From Dryocosmus kuriphilus (Eukaryota; Arthropoda; Insecta; Hymenoptera; Cynipidae): DNA of 64,000 bases. A program made the translations under genes and the position numbers. Of this stretch, positions 32,454-43,424 are shown piece after piece. The notes beneath the pieces are model-generated. The model had not been told where the DNA came from. It was given only the letters and a program-made list of their open reading frames with translations, and did no database searches. The stretch spans positions 251,143,256 through 251,207,255 of the forward strand of contig CM076190.1 in assembly GCA_038277395.1 (NCBI GenBank), in the 5' to 3' direction. Position 1 is the first letter of the stretch, and the number at the start of each line of letters is the position of its first letter.

Positions 32454-34150
32454 TTATTACATTCTCATCTCAATGAGAAGGTATTAGTTTTATGTGAAAA
32501 CTGACTTTCGCGGATTTCATGAAATCTCCACGTTTCATGACCCCCTGAACCCGAAAAAAAAGGTTTTACGTTGGTGTCTGTCTGTCGTTGTTGTCGTCGT
32601 TGTCGTCGTTGTTGTCGTCGTAGTCTGTGGACACGATAACTTTCGAAGGACTAATCGGATTGGGTTGCACTTTGGCACACTTCTTTAAAGTGTGAAAAGT
32701 AGGGACGAGTTCGTTAACTGGCCACTTTTGACCAACGGTTATGGTTTTATCGATCAAAAACGGTTTTCACAAAATCAAAAAATCCATTTTCCGGCTAAAC
32801 TATGAGAGATACAAAAAAAATGTGAAGAAGTAAAATTGTTCAGCTCAAAGAGATCTACAAACTTGCTCTCTATTATTTTTTTGATCAGATGCGTAGTTTT
32901 TGAGTTATTCGTGAAATATGTTAATTCGTATTAAAAAATCTACTTTTTCGCAAAAGTATGCGAGATACTTGAAAATATCAACAAGCAGAATTATTCACCT
33001 TCCAAGGACCTACAAATTCTCTTGGAACCATTTTTTGATACAACCCATACTTTCTTCATTAAACGTATAAGACCGTTCTTTTCATCAAAAAATACATTAC
33101 TATACAGTCAATAAAAGTTATTTAAAGTTCTTGAAAAATCTGCCCGCTACTGAGGCGCATTCTCATCACCTGTCTCGCGCTCAGCAATCAATGAATTTAT
33201 ATCTGAAACGTAAATTTCTTCATTTTTTACACAGTTTGGCTGAAAAATGCAATTTTTTTATTATTACATTCTCATCTCAATGAGAAGGTATTAGTTTTAT
33301 GTGAAAACTGACTTTCGCGGATTTCATGAAATCTCCACGTTTCATGACCCTCTGAACCCGAAAAAAAAGGTTTTACGTTGGTGTCTGTCTGTCGTTGTTG
33401 TCGTCGTTGTCGTTGTCGTCGTTGTTGTCGTCGTAGTCTGTGGACACGATAACTTTCGAAGGACTAATCGGATTGGATTGCGCTTTGGCACACTTCTTTA
33501 AAGTGTAAAAAGTAAGGACGAGTTCGTTAAGCGGCCACTGTTGACCAACGGTTATGGTTTTATCGATCAAAAACGGTTTTCACAAAATCAAAAAATCCAT
33601 TTTCCGGCTAAACTATGAGAGATACAAAAAAAATTTGAGAAAGTAAAATTGTTCAGCTCAAAGAGATCTACAACTTTTGCCTTAACCGTTTTCTGATAAA
33701 CTGCACGGTTTTTGTTTTAATCGATAAAACGTTATTAAAAATGAAAAATTTCAAATTTCCCGCCAAACTATGGAAGATACGGAAAAATAATAATAAATAA
33801 AGTTGTTCGCCTTAAAAAGATCTACAAATTTACTCTCTAACATTTTTTCGATCAGACGCGTAGTTTTTGAGTTATTCGTGAAATATGTTATGAAATATAA
33901 AGCAAACCACTTTTCAGCAAAACTGTGCAAGATATGAGAAAATATTAACAAGCAGAATTGTTCACCTTGGAAAGAGCTACAAAATTTATTCGTTAAGACT
34001 CATCGTTTTACTTTTAAGAATCGAAATCCTCTATTGTGAAAATTTGGAAAATCACAAAAAAATTTTACCAATCTACAATGTGTTTTAAAAAATGTAATTA
34101 TCGAGCGCGAAGCGCGAGTGTAATGATGAGAATGTATTCCTTAAGGGCGA
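32454..34150 (+). repeat. Satellite-bearing repeat, two direct units (left side of an inverted composite)
   Basis: Two units start at 32,454 and 33,258 with ATTACATTCTCATCTCAATG, AGAAGGTATTAG and a GTTGTCGTCGTTG microsatellite. Inside them a ~155-base motif recurs at about 32,797, 32,955, 33,610, 33,763 and 33,918: AAACTATGxxAGATAC, then AATTGTTC-x-CT, then CTACAAA. No coding potential; the 64- and 66-codon frames with Val runs are translations of the GTT/GTC microsatellite. Confidence 0.75.
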
Positions 34151-34372
34151 TAGAGCCTTAAGTAAAATAATTTCTTTTGGAATTTTTAATTTAAAGGTTT
34201 ATACGATCCATAAACACCGAGCGCGTAGCGCGAGGTGAATAATCTATCGAGCGCGAAGCGCGAGTCAAATGTCGAGCGCGAAGCGCGAGTGCCAACAGAC
34301 GCGCGCCGTAGGCGCGCTCATACTTCGCGCGGCGCGCGGCGCGCGATGAGAATGTGCCCGCTAAGCGGGCAG
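33140..34372. mobile_element. Possible ~1.2-kb MITE with CTGCCCGCT inverted ends
   Basis: The left end CTGCCCGCTACTGAGG...CATTCTCATC is matched by the complement of the right end, CTGCCCGCTTAGCGGG...CATTCTCATC. The interior holds the second satellite unit and the GC-rich palindrome block. Boundaries overlap the surrounding composite, so nesting order is uncertain. Confidence 0.5.
34098..34372. repeat. Cluster of GCGC-GAA-GCGC hairpins
   Basis: CGAGCGCGAAGCGCGAG occurs at about 34,100, 34,247 and 34,272, and CGAGCGCGTAGCGCGAG at about 34,218. Then come GCGCGCCGTAGGCGCGC, TCGCGCGGCGCGCGGCGCGC and GCCCGCTAAGCGGGC. All are short perfect hairpins in an otherwise AT-rich area. Confidence 0.75.
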
Positions 34373-34559
34373 ATTTTTTTTTTTTTTTTTTTAGTAATTA
34401 TTTTTGACGTTAAAGTGCGATTTCTTATCTTGATCGTTTTTCAGGATTTGATCTCATTCTTAGAATTTCTTTGGCCTGGATTGGAGTCCATTTTATTATT
34501 TTTTTATTCTTTTTCGTATTTATTATGTTGCTTAAAGAGATAGAAACATCACATGCTGC

Positions 34560-37065
34560 AGTAGCTCTACAAAAAACTAAACTTTGCTTGGATATTAACT
34601 TTGACTTGAGAAATAGTATTCTTTAAAAAGATTTTCTTCTGAGGTGTAGAAACAAGGATGTTTTACTCAGTAAAATTTATGATTTAGATTCAAAACTTAA
34701 AGATTTTAAATTTCATAGTAATTTTTGTTCTACGATTTTCAATAAGACCTTACATCGTTTTAAATATTCGATGCTAAATTTGCAGATAAAGGATATTTGG
34801 AAACATATATATTTCGTAAAGTCCAAAATTTCAAAATTAAGAATAGAATTAGAAGTTTTTTACCAGAGTCGAGAATTATTGATCTTCTCAAACATCATAT
34901 TGTTCTTAATGATAAATTCTTGAATGATAGTAGGAAATATGAAAATAAGCTTATTAATTTAGTTTTAAAGGAAACTAACATTCAAGAACAAACTTTAAAT
35001 TTTCACAAATTTCTAAATAAAGGAGAAGAAGATACATGGTTAGTAAATTTAACAGATATCCTAATGCCAGATCCAGTAAAAGATATTCTCAGATTAGGTA
35101 AGGGCTTCAGTTACATGGCGGTGAATTGTAGATCAAGACAGATGATTGAAATAATTAAGGATTTAGAAGCTAATATAGATAAAGTTCCTCAATTGAATCA
35201 GCAGGATTTCAGAAACAAAGCTTTAAATTTATCTAAAAGCTTTGTTGATAAGTGTAGCTTACATATAAGTAATATTGACAGTAGGATTGCAGGAGGACTA
35301 TTAGTAGCCAAAAAATTTCTTATAAATAATCTTGATTTGATGTGCGCGAGTGTTGATAAATGTCAAATTACTGTTTACATGAAAAAAGTCTAAATATGTT
35401 AGAGACATGGAGATTTTATTTAATGACACTGAAAATTTGGTTTATTGGATGAAAATCATCTGAAAGAACTTAAGAGTAGTAGTTTTCGAATCCTTGATAA
35501 TTGGAGAAAGAATGGACTTCTAGGGAAAGATGTAAGATGGAAAGACGTTGATACTGCTAATTCCGTTCTTCCTAGATGCTGTGGTTTGAAATGATTCATA
35601 AGGAGAACTTCCCTTTGAGAATAGATATTTCAACTATTAATAGTCCTACTAGAATTTTGGAACAGAATTTTAATATAATACTTAAAGATTCATTAAAATT
35701 TTCAAGACGTCGTATAAAAAATAGTTGGGAGTTTTAAAGGATTACAAATGAACAGTTTCAGGTAACTGTATACTGGTCCCATTAGATGTTGTTACAATGT
35801 TTCCGAATATACATTTGGACTTACTTAAAACAGAAATTTCAACAAGGTGGGATAAAATTAAATTACGTACAAGTTTGGATAAAAAAATTTCTGAAAGGGA
35901 TAGATTTCATTTTGAATTCAACATGTTAAAAATTTAATGGTAAATTCTATGAACAAATGTTTGGGACTCCAATAGGTTCTGTTATTTCTCCAATTTTAGC
36001 TGAAATAGTTATGGAAGATTTAGAAAAATTTGTCTTTGAAAAATTAGGTTTTGCTTTGCCTTTTTACTTTCGATATGTGGGTGACACAATTTTGTGTGTT
36101 CCTTTAGACAAACTTCAACAAGTTTTTAATAGTTTCAATAGCTTTCACCCGAGAATACAATTTACACATGAAACAGAAAATGAAAGTACAATCTCCTTTT
36201 AAGATTTACAATTAACTAGACTTCCAAATGGTGGTACTGTCACTAATTGGCACAGAAAAGACACTTATTCAGGAAGATTGTTCAATTTTTTTCTCGTCAA
36301 ATCCTACTTCTAATAAGATTGCAATTGTTAAAAACTTAGTTGACAGAGCTGTTGGTTTGTCCCATGAGTCTTTTCATTCGGAAAACTTAAATATTGCTAG
36401 AAGAATCCTTTTTTTAAATCATTACCTACCTAAATTCATCGAAAAAAATGTCAAAGTTAGAATTGAACAACTTAAAAATAGACAGAGTATTGTTTCTGTT
36501 TCAGAAAGTCAAAAAGAAGTAAGTGAATTTAGGTCTTCCAATACTTTTGTGCTTCCTTACTTTGGTGGAATCTCGAATACTATTCAATCTATGTTGAAAA
36601 AGTTTAACATTCACATTATTTTTAGAATTCCATTCAAAATGGATTCCATAGTAAGTCTTGGAAAAGATTGCTAGACAGGTTTGAAAAGAGTGGTGAGGCT
36701 TATGGATTATCTTGCAAAATTTGTAATATGACATGTATGGGACAAACAGGCTGACTTCTCAATACCAGAGTTGAGGAACATAAACGTAATGTTCGCAGAA
36801 ATTGTTATTATCACAATATATTTCGCAAACACAAAAATAAAAATCCAGATCATGATTTTGATTGGGATAATGTTGAATATATACATTGTGAAAGTAATAG
36901 GAGTAAGAGAGAATTCATGGAAATGGTATATATTCCTCTTTTTTTTGTATTCTTTTCAACTTATTTTTTTATTCTCATATTCTTACAATATTATTTTTTA
37001 AATATATAATGGCAACGTTTCGATGTTTCTCTGACACCCTTGTCAAGGCAACTCAACTTAAAAAA
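34560..37065 (+). mobile_element. Penelope-like element 3 (plus), nearly full coding span, decayed
   Basis: From about 34,560 the conserved N-terminal region is readable. The frame 34,797-35,393 contains SRIIDLLKHHIVLNDKFLND and EEDTWLVNLTDILMPDPVKD, then LRLGKGFSYM. RT motifs follow with breaks: LDVVTMFPNIHLDL-like near 35,780, then MFGTPIGSVISPILAEIVME and FRYVGDTILCVP (the YVDD box reads YVGD, so the first catalytic Asp of the pair is Gly), then the thumb at 36,228-36,674. GIY-YIG sequence at about 36,700-36,930 shows LSCKICNMTCMGQTG and RVEEHKRNVRRN. At least four frame breaks occur. Confidence 0.87.
37012..37049 (-). ncRNA. Hammerhead-related segment at the end of Penelope-like element 3
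   Basis: On the minus strand CCTTGACAAGG, GTGTCAGAGA and CATCGAAACG have the layout of the Penelope terminal hammerhead region, but the CUGANGA core is not intact and the orientation is opposite to the RT. Weak call. Confidence 0.25.
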
Positions 37066-37339
37066 ATAGTTGATAAATTAGACACCAAGAGGGAATGTAG
37101 ATGTCATCCCACGGGTGTCTAACTGCAAACTAAAATTCCTCAGAGAACATACTACCCTGTATAAACAAGAGTGTACTACGTCATCAATTACAAAGTTCGA
37201 AAAGAGAAAGTAATGAATTTTGAAACAATTAAGGGTATTATTATCTGAGTCTAAAGTAAAACAAAGAAAAATAAGACCATATCAATTATAAATTTCAACA
37301 GTAAAACATGACGCAATAATGAAGCATGGAGGAAATTAA

Positions 37340-38057
37340 CATGTGAGTCTAAATGGAGGAAACAAAAAGAAAATTCATGGAACAGTAAGGGGTGAACAAC
37401 TTTGCTTATTATCAATTTTTCTTATCTTGCATAGTTTGGCGGGAAATTTGAAGTATTTTATTTTTAATAACGTTTTCTCGATTAAAACAAAAACCGAACA
37501 TTTTATCGAAAAATGGTTAATAAAAAATTTGCAGATCCTTTCGGCTGAACAACATTGTTCATTATCATTTTTTCTTACCTTGAATATTTGGTAAGGAAAC
37601 ACAGTTTTTTTTAATGACGTTTTCTCGATTAAAACAAAAACCGTGCATTTTATCAAAAAATATGGAAAAATAAAATTTTTAGATTTTTTTAGGAAGAACG
37701 CTTTTACTCTAAATTGTTTTTTTGTATCTCCCATAGTTTAGCCGGAAAATTGATTTTTTGATTTTATGAAAACAGTTTTTGATGCATAAAACCATAACTA
37801 CCCGTCAAAAATCGCTGGTTAACGAACCGGTCCTTTCTTCTTATGCCTTAAAGAAATGTGCCAAAGCGCAATCCACTCAGATTAGTCCTTCGAAAGTTAT
37901 CGTGGGCAGAGGCGCCGACGACAGACAACGGCTTAAAAACCGTTTTTTTTTTTTTTTTTTCGGATTCAGGGGGTCATGAAACGTAGAGAATTGATGAAAT
38001 CCGCGAATGTCATTTTTTACATAAAAGTAATACTTTCTCATTGAGATGAGAATGTAA
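37340..38057 (-). repeat. Inverted partner of the 32.45-kb satellite repeat
   Basis: Reading the minus strand from 38,057 gives ATTCTCATCTCAATGAGAAAG, a TATGTAAAAAATGACATTCG stretch and the GATTTCAT...CGTTTCATGACCCCCTGAA block of the left units. Copies of the ~155-base motif follow (AAACTATGGGAGATAC near 37,735). Together the two sides form an inverted composite spanning 32,454-38,057 with Penelope-like element 3 between them. Confidence 0.75.
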
Positions 38058-39720
38058 AAATCGCAAGTTCATTTTACTGACGTCAATTTATGAAAACATA
38101 CAATCATTCTTTAGTGATTTCAGTTACTAACCAAATATTTAATATTTTTGGCGATTGCTTGATTATAAGATGATTTACTTTACATTTTTGAGGTGCTAAT
38201 ATTGTGTTTTTACGAATTTCATGGTTTCTTTGTGAGTACATATAGGTTAGAAAGATTATTTTTAAAATAATCAAATTAAGGTGAAACAGGTGAATTTTAA
38301 GGTGAAATAAAGTAAGGTTACATTTAAAAACTTCACTGAGTATAGAGTCGATCTAGCCTATGTGTACGTTAATTGTGATCTCTGGATACATTTTAACACA
38401 CACATTAAGAAACACTAATTTATTTAATATAAACTTTGATACGTTGCTATTTTGTCGGCGACTCTGAGGTCCCGACTAAGAGGCGACAATTCTTTGGGTA
38501 CGGACGACTGACGCGTCCTTGGCAGCCATTAGTCGAATTGGTACTTCGACCGATAAGAGGTAATTAAAAAGACCCACCTGGCAATCTCCGGTTTCCAGGA
38601 CCTCCGTTCATTATTGGCGTACTTTACTTCATCTTACTTTACTTTACTTGACTTCGACTCGCTGAAGCACACACTTTGCCACTCAAGTCACTATGCAAAC
38701 ACCAACCCTGGCGCAACAGAACTGAGATTCTGAACATAAGAGTCGGCACAAGCCAATCCGAGATTCCTAATTCTAAAGTCGGCAAAAAAACTCGGTTGTG
38801 AAGTCATGCCGAAACGGGTCTGCCAGCATTGTTTACTCCTGTCATTGTGGCATGGACCAAAGTGTAGACGTTCTTCTCCGACCCCGACACTCTTGAACAA
38901 GCTGGATTCTCTTCCATCTGCATGTTTCAAAGCCGGTCCCACGATGTTGTGTCGTCTCGATAATCCGACTTCCGACCAGGTGTGGCGCTTTCTCTACCTT
39001 TGCGTAGTGTGTGGGAGGTATTCCTTCCCCAGAATAATGGTGGTACATGAAAAAGAATACAAAACACACACGCAATATATCAATGATCGAAAAATAACTT
39101 TATGGAAACCCTTGAATCTTTTGACCTTGACTTTATTATTTGAGGATCGTTAACCTCCAAATCTTACCAGTGAGTTTAAATTTACGCAAGCAGTATTATA
39201 GGATGTTATAAGAAAGCTTTCGAAGTTACTATAAAATATGGAAGTAACAGAATTTTATTTTACGCAATTGAAGTGCCATCTGTAGCGTATCGAAAACATT
39301 TTTTTTTTGCACGCAGCCATGATTTAGGCACTTTTCGATGCATGCACTATCTATAGAAAGTTGACGTTTTCCGGTAAGAAATTTGACTGCGCATTAGCGT
39401 AAGAAAAGTTGCTCTCTAGCGTTACTTTTCTTCAACCTATGAAGATAAGTGACGTCACATATCTCACTAGTGAGAAAAGTGACGCTGCGTTGTATGCATG
39501 ACTATACTGCAGATCTGATTTATGTTAGCATTGCTAAGTTGGTAGCGCTGAAAATTACAATTTCAACCATCTGATTGGTCTAATCGCATCACGTGGTCTG
39601 AAAGCAGACTCTTTTGTAATGTTTGATTTTAAACTGTAATATATAATAACATAAAGATTTTGAAGCATCTCAAAGTGCCAAAATCATGGCCTTGTGCAAA
39701 AAAATATAGTGATGCACACG
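38058..39720. other. Spacer without recognised gene
   Basis: AT-rich to 38,440, then about 250 bases with more GC (GTCGGCGACTCTGAGG, CGACGACTGACGCG). Overlapping frames on both strands at 38,691-39,153 show no recognisable domain. Near 39,410-39,500, AAAAGTGACG and CGTTACTTTTCTTC motifs recur in inverse orientation. Confidence 0.5.
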
Positions 39721-39721
39721 C

Positions 39722-39848
39722 GAAAAAGGTATCGCTTTTACGTGAGATCGCTAGTTTAAGCACTCGACGTACGGGGAAGGCGCTGCGCGCCTGCCCCCTA
39801 CCGTCTCGTGTTTAAAGTAACGATCTCACGTAAAAGCGAAACGTTTCT
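39722..39848. repeat. Hairpin MITE (~125 bp)
   Basis: GTATCGCTTTTACGTGAGATCG is complementary to CGATCTCACGTAAAAGCGA on the far side. The inner parts, TTTAAGCACTCGACGTACGGGG and CCCCTACCGTCTCGTGTTTAAA, also pair, with GGCGCTGCGCGCC at the tip. It is a nearly complete foldback. Confidence 0.75.
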
Positions 39849-40228
39849 CACTTGTACAACATTATAGAATTTCAAATAAAACTCATGTATTTCTTGAAGG
39901 AGAACCTAAATCTTTGATAAGAAATGGGGATCCCTATTTTATGTTTCAAACATATACCCCTCTTGCCTCCAGGGCGTGTGGTTTGGGGTAAATTTTTGCA
40001 AAATCGCTTTTCTCCCACGAAAATAAAAAGTTTATATTTTGGACATTTCTTTCGTAGGATGCATATTCCTCGAGATATTTCCATGTCTCAAGATAGAAAA
40101 AATTCCCTATATATATATAGGGCGTCTTATTTTAACATAGACAGTAGAAAAACTCAAAAATGAGTAGGGGTAGCGAAAAAGTGTTTTCGACAAAAGATCC
40201 TTGGATTTCAGGTGGAAATATTTCGGTG
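39849..40228. other. Spacer without recognised gene
   Basis: A 79-codon plus frame and a 70-codon minus frame overlap here; neither has a recognisable domain. TCCCTATATATATATAGGG is a short palindrome at about 40,110. Confidence 0.45.
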
Positions 40229-40239
40229 ACCCTGCCTTT

Positions 40240-40520
40240 GAGGTTGAGCATGTTTTTTCAAGGATATATCAAGGTTAACGTTGTTTTTTAAAAATGAACA
40301 CGTATTTCTGATCACGGATTCGGAATCTGTGTGAAATTCTGCGTTCAGATGATGTATCATGTGCGGGGTCCAAATGATCCCCACACCATTCCCAAGCTTA
40401 TTTCAAGGTCAAAGTTGTTTTTTGAATAGCAACACCTATTTTTAATTGCGAATTCAGAATCTACGTAAAATTCTACGTTCAGATTACGTATCATATCTAC
40501 GTAGATGATCTATCATGGGT
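40240..40520 (-). repeat. ~135-bp tandem repeat, left array (about 2 copies)
   Basis: Units carry TGATGTATCATGTGCGGGGT, CGGATTCGGAATCTG and TTCAAGGTCAAAGTTG, the complement of the right array. Confidence 0.75.
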
Positions 40521-40784
40521 ACCCTAAGGCGCTATTGTTACCCCAAGGGGGAACCTGGGATCGAAGTTATTTCTGCAACACTGTCCTAGCGTGTTTTGGG
40601 CTGTTTCTTGGGTCACACTGACCTAAGCAACCCAGAGACTTTGCCTCTGTAACGAGAGAACCCATCACTTATACAGTGTAAAAGCACTGACCCGCGGCTG
40701 CCTAAGTTTAGCGCTTAAGCCTTCCCACCATCTACAATATCTTACAGCCCCTAGGGAAAGGTTTTTATGTGGGAGTGTTGGGGG

Positions 40785-40985
40785 TTTGTATGTGTGTGTG
40801 CGCGCGCATGCGGGTGTGTATGTGGATATGTTTACTTCGATTTATGACTCAACCAACTAAGGGAGGATCGTGTAGAGATCCAGCCAGTTAAGACAAGATC
40901 GTGTGTAGAGTTCGAGACAGTTAAGGCAGGATCGTGTAGAGATCCAGCCAGTAAAGACAAGATTTATAGAGATACATACATCTAA
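40785..40985. repeat. GT/GC microsatellite and ~34-bp short tandem repeat
   Basis: TGTGTGTGTGCGCGCGCATGC (about 40,790-40,810) is an alternating purine/pyrimidine tract. At 40,860-40,985 the unit (AG)GATCGTGTAGAGATCCAGC then CAGTTAAGACA is repeated about four times. Confidence 0.7.
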
Positions 40986-41780
40986 TTGTGAACCAAATGT
41001 TCAAAGTATCCACCGTTATTTTCTAAACACGACTGCAATCGACGACGAAAGTTATTCTGCACGTTTCTAAGTATTGGAGGAGTAATCGTTTCAGAGGCTA
41101 ATGTAATTCTATTAATCATATTGATTCCTGTTGTTGGGGCTTAATTAACTACAACATTTTTCACGTATCCCCACAAGGTGAAATCAAGTAGGCTCAAATC
41201 TGTCGAACCAGGAGGCCACATGATTGGTCCGCCTCGCCCTATCCACCGATGTGGAAATTGCTGATTCAAGAACGTTCGTACAATGCGGGCATTGTGAGCA
41301 GGAGCACCATCTTTTCGAAGCCATAAATTCAATCTAACTACAAGCTGCACGTTCTCTAGGTATCCCGGCAAATCATTCTGGGGGAATGCTAAATACATTG
41401 GACCATTAATAGTCCGTTCAACAGAATGTGGCGCAATCACTTGACCATTGCATATGCCAACCCATACATTTAAGCCCCAACGATGTTGAGTGAGCACCTC
41501 ACGATACCAATGTGAATTTTCTGGTGACCAATAATAGCTATTGTTCCTATTCAAACTCCCGTTGCTGCTGAATGTAGCTTCATCGCTGAAACAAACATTA
41601 AAAAAAAAATCGGGATTTTCATCCAGCATATCGAGAGCCCATCTACAAAATTGTAACCTGAGTAGATGATCTTCTGGGCTTAATTCCTGTACCAGAGTAA
41701 TGTGATATGGATGGTACCGAACAGATTGTAATAATCTGTGGGCTGTAGTTAGACGTTCTGGATATGAAGAAGTATTTTAT
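40982..41780 (-). pseudogene. mariner/IS630-superfamily transposase, one premature stop
   Basis: Translated on the minus strand: ERLTTAHRLLQSVRYHPYHI, ELSPEDHLLRLQFCRWALDM, then NVCFSDEATFSSNG (first catalytic Asp) and LNVWVGICNGQVI. WLRKDGAPAHN follows with the second Asp, then WPPGSTDLSLLDFTLWGYVK with the third Asp. After VVVN there is a TAA at about 41,141, but the same frame continues with APTTGINMINRITLASETI to SCLENNGGYFEHLVHN and a natural stop at 40,982. So a single stop separates a complete C-terminus from the catalytic domain. The N-terminal DNA-binding part upstream of 41,780 is missing. This transposase type is widespread in insects. Confidence 0.88.
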
Positions 41781-42004
41781 AAAATTAATTAATTCTCAAT
41801 AATTGCATTTCCCAAGTAATATTTACTTTAGTAAGTAATTTTCACTTTAAAAAGTAATTTTCACTTTAATAATAAGGTCGTTGAATCTCGCCGTGCGTTA
41901 ATAATAATTATTTATCCTGGAGCTACTTGAAACTGCGATACATAATGACTTAAAACTTCAAATATAGTAATTGGGATGGAGTTATGTGGAATCGAAAAAT
42001 ATTC

Positions 42005-42712
42005 CCTACTCATTTGGGGGTTCATTTGGACCCCACACATGATGTATCACCTGAACGTAGAATTTCACGTAGATTCCGAATCCGCGATCAAAAATAAGTG
42101 TTACTATCAAAAAAATAACGTTGACCTTGAAATTACCTTGGGGATGGTGTGGGGGTCATTTGAACCCCGCACATGATACATAATCTAAACGTAGAATTTC
42201 ACGTAGATTCCGAATCTACGATCAAAAATAGGTGCTACTTCTTAAAAAAAAAATGCTGACCTTGAAATGTGCTTGGGGATGGGGTGGGGGTCATTTTGAG
42301 CCCGCACATGATACATCATCTGAACATAGAATTTCACGTGGATTCCGAATCCGCGATCAAAAACAGGTGTCACTGTAAAAAAAAGGTCGACCTTTAAATG
42401 ACCTTGCCTTGCGGATGGAGTGGGGGTCATTTTGACCCCGCACACGATACATCAGCTGAACATAGAATTTCACGTAGATTTCGAATCCGTGATAAAAAAT
42501 AGGTGCTCCTATTCAAAAAACAACGTTGACCTTGAAATTACCTTGGGGATGGGGTGGCGAGCATTTGGATCCTGCATATAATACATCGTCTGTACGTAAA
42601 ATTTCAAGTAGATCCGAATGCGTGATCAAAAATAGGCGTTCATGTTTGAAAAACACGTTGACCTTGAGATGACCTTGAGATGACCTTGAAAAAACATGCT
42701 CAAGATCAATGG
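42005..42712 (+). repeat. ~135-bp tandem repeat, right array (about 5 copies)
   Basis: Start points of CACATGATAC-like motifs at 42,036, 42,170, 42,305, 42,441 and 42,575 give periods of 134-136. Each unit has GTAGAATTTCACGTAGATTC, CGCGATCAAAAATAGG and TGACCTTGA followed by CTTGGGGATGG. TGACCTTGA is the complement of TCAAGGTCA. Confidence 0.85.
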
Positions 42713-43370
42713 CTTCGCCACCAGAACATGTTCCCCTCAAATCCAAGCAACACACAAAATTATATTAATAAATAATCAATATTATATTATTACAAATTTA
42801 ATAATTAAATTATTTAGTCAAATTTACAGCTGCATATATTTCCTTCTATTATCAAGATTAAAGATACGACAATATGTATAAAGTGATGCACCCTCTTTAA
42901 AATAGTTATCTTGAATAAATAATTGTATAAATCATTGTCTAATAATTATCAATCATTTACATGCTTATTTTGCATGGGGTTGCTCACTATTGGGAATAAC
43001 ACCTTTTAAACCTGTTAGATTTTTGTAGTCTTTAAAAATATTTTGATTTTTTAAAACTGGTATTTAGAATTTAAGGACTATTGGAAATTACCATACGTAT
43101 GAAATTTTAATTACTTTTAGAAATATCAAATTTAACCACTTGAAGCTTCAATAAAAGTATTAAATTTTACAAGATACTTCAGTTTTCAATTCTAATGAAA
43201 TTTTGATAATATTGGAATGTAAATTTCAAAATCAGTACCTAAATATTAAATTCCCTTTTTAATTTATGTTGCAAGTTTCTTGTACATTTAGTCTCGACCT
43301 TTTATTTGCATTAAATAGTGAAGTAATTCATGGAAATGAATGTCAAAAAATAAAAATTTCGATGATTCTT
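42713..43370. other. AT-rich spacer
   Basis: No gene or repeat recognised. Confidence 0.5.
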
Positions 43371-43378
43371 TTTGAAAC

Positions 43379-43424
43379 GTTTCGGTCACTGCTTTGGACC
43401 CTCATCAGTCAAAAAAACATTTAT
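43379..43424 (-). ncRNA. Hammerhead ribozyme-like motif
   Basis: On the minus strand the order is CTGATGA, a GGGTC...GACC stem-loop, then GAAAC: the conserved 5' core, stem II and 3' core of a hammerhead. GGTC/GACC pairs with one bulged G. It is the best of the four hammerhead-like motifs in the window. The layout and the following GAAACGTTTC match those in terminal repeats of Penelope-like elements. No RT lies next to it, so it is probably a solo terminal fragment. Confidence 0.55.

Larger units (their letters stand above)
40229..42712 (-). mobile_element. Foldback-type element: transposase between inverted ~135-bp repeat arrays
   Basis: The outer sequences GAGCATGTTTTTTCAAGG (about 40,245) and its complement CCTTGAAAAAACATGCTC (about 42,690) face each other. 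Inward from each lies an array of the same ~135-base unit in opposite orientation: about two copies on the left (to 40,520) and five on the right (from 42,005). Between them lies a mariner/IS630-type transposase gene on the minus strand. This architecture suggests one element with arrayed terminal repeats. That unity is inferred; the element could also be a transposon inside a satellite pair. Confidence 0.6.

Noticed and set aside
32494..32688. Plus-strand frames with runs of Val (also 33,301-33,501)
   Set aside because: They translate the GTT/GTC microsatellite inside a non-coding repeat; no homology or splice context.
38691..39153. Overlapping 115-codon plus and 83-codon minus frames
   Set aside because: No recognisable domain, promoter or splice signals on either strand; chance ORFs are the simpler explanation.
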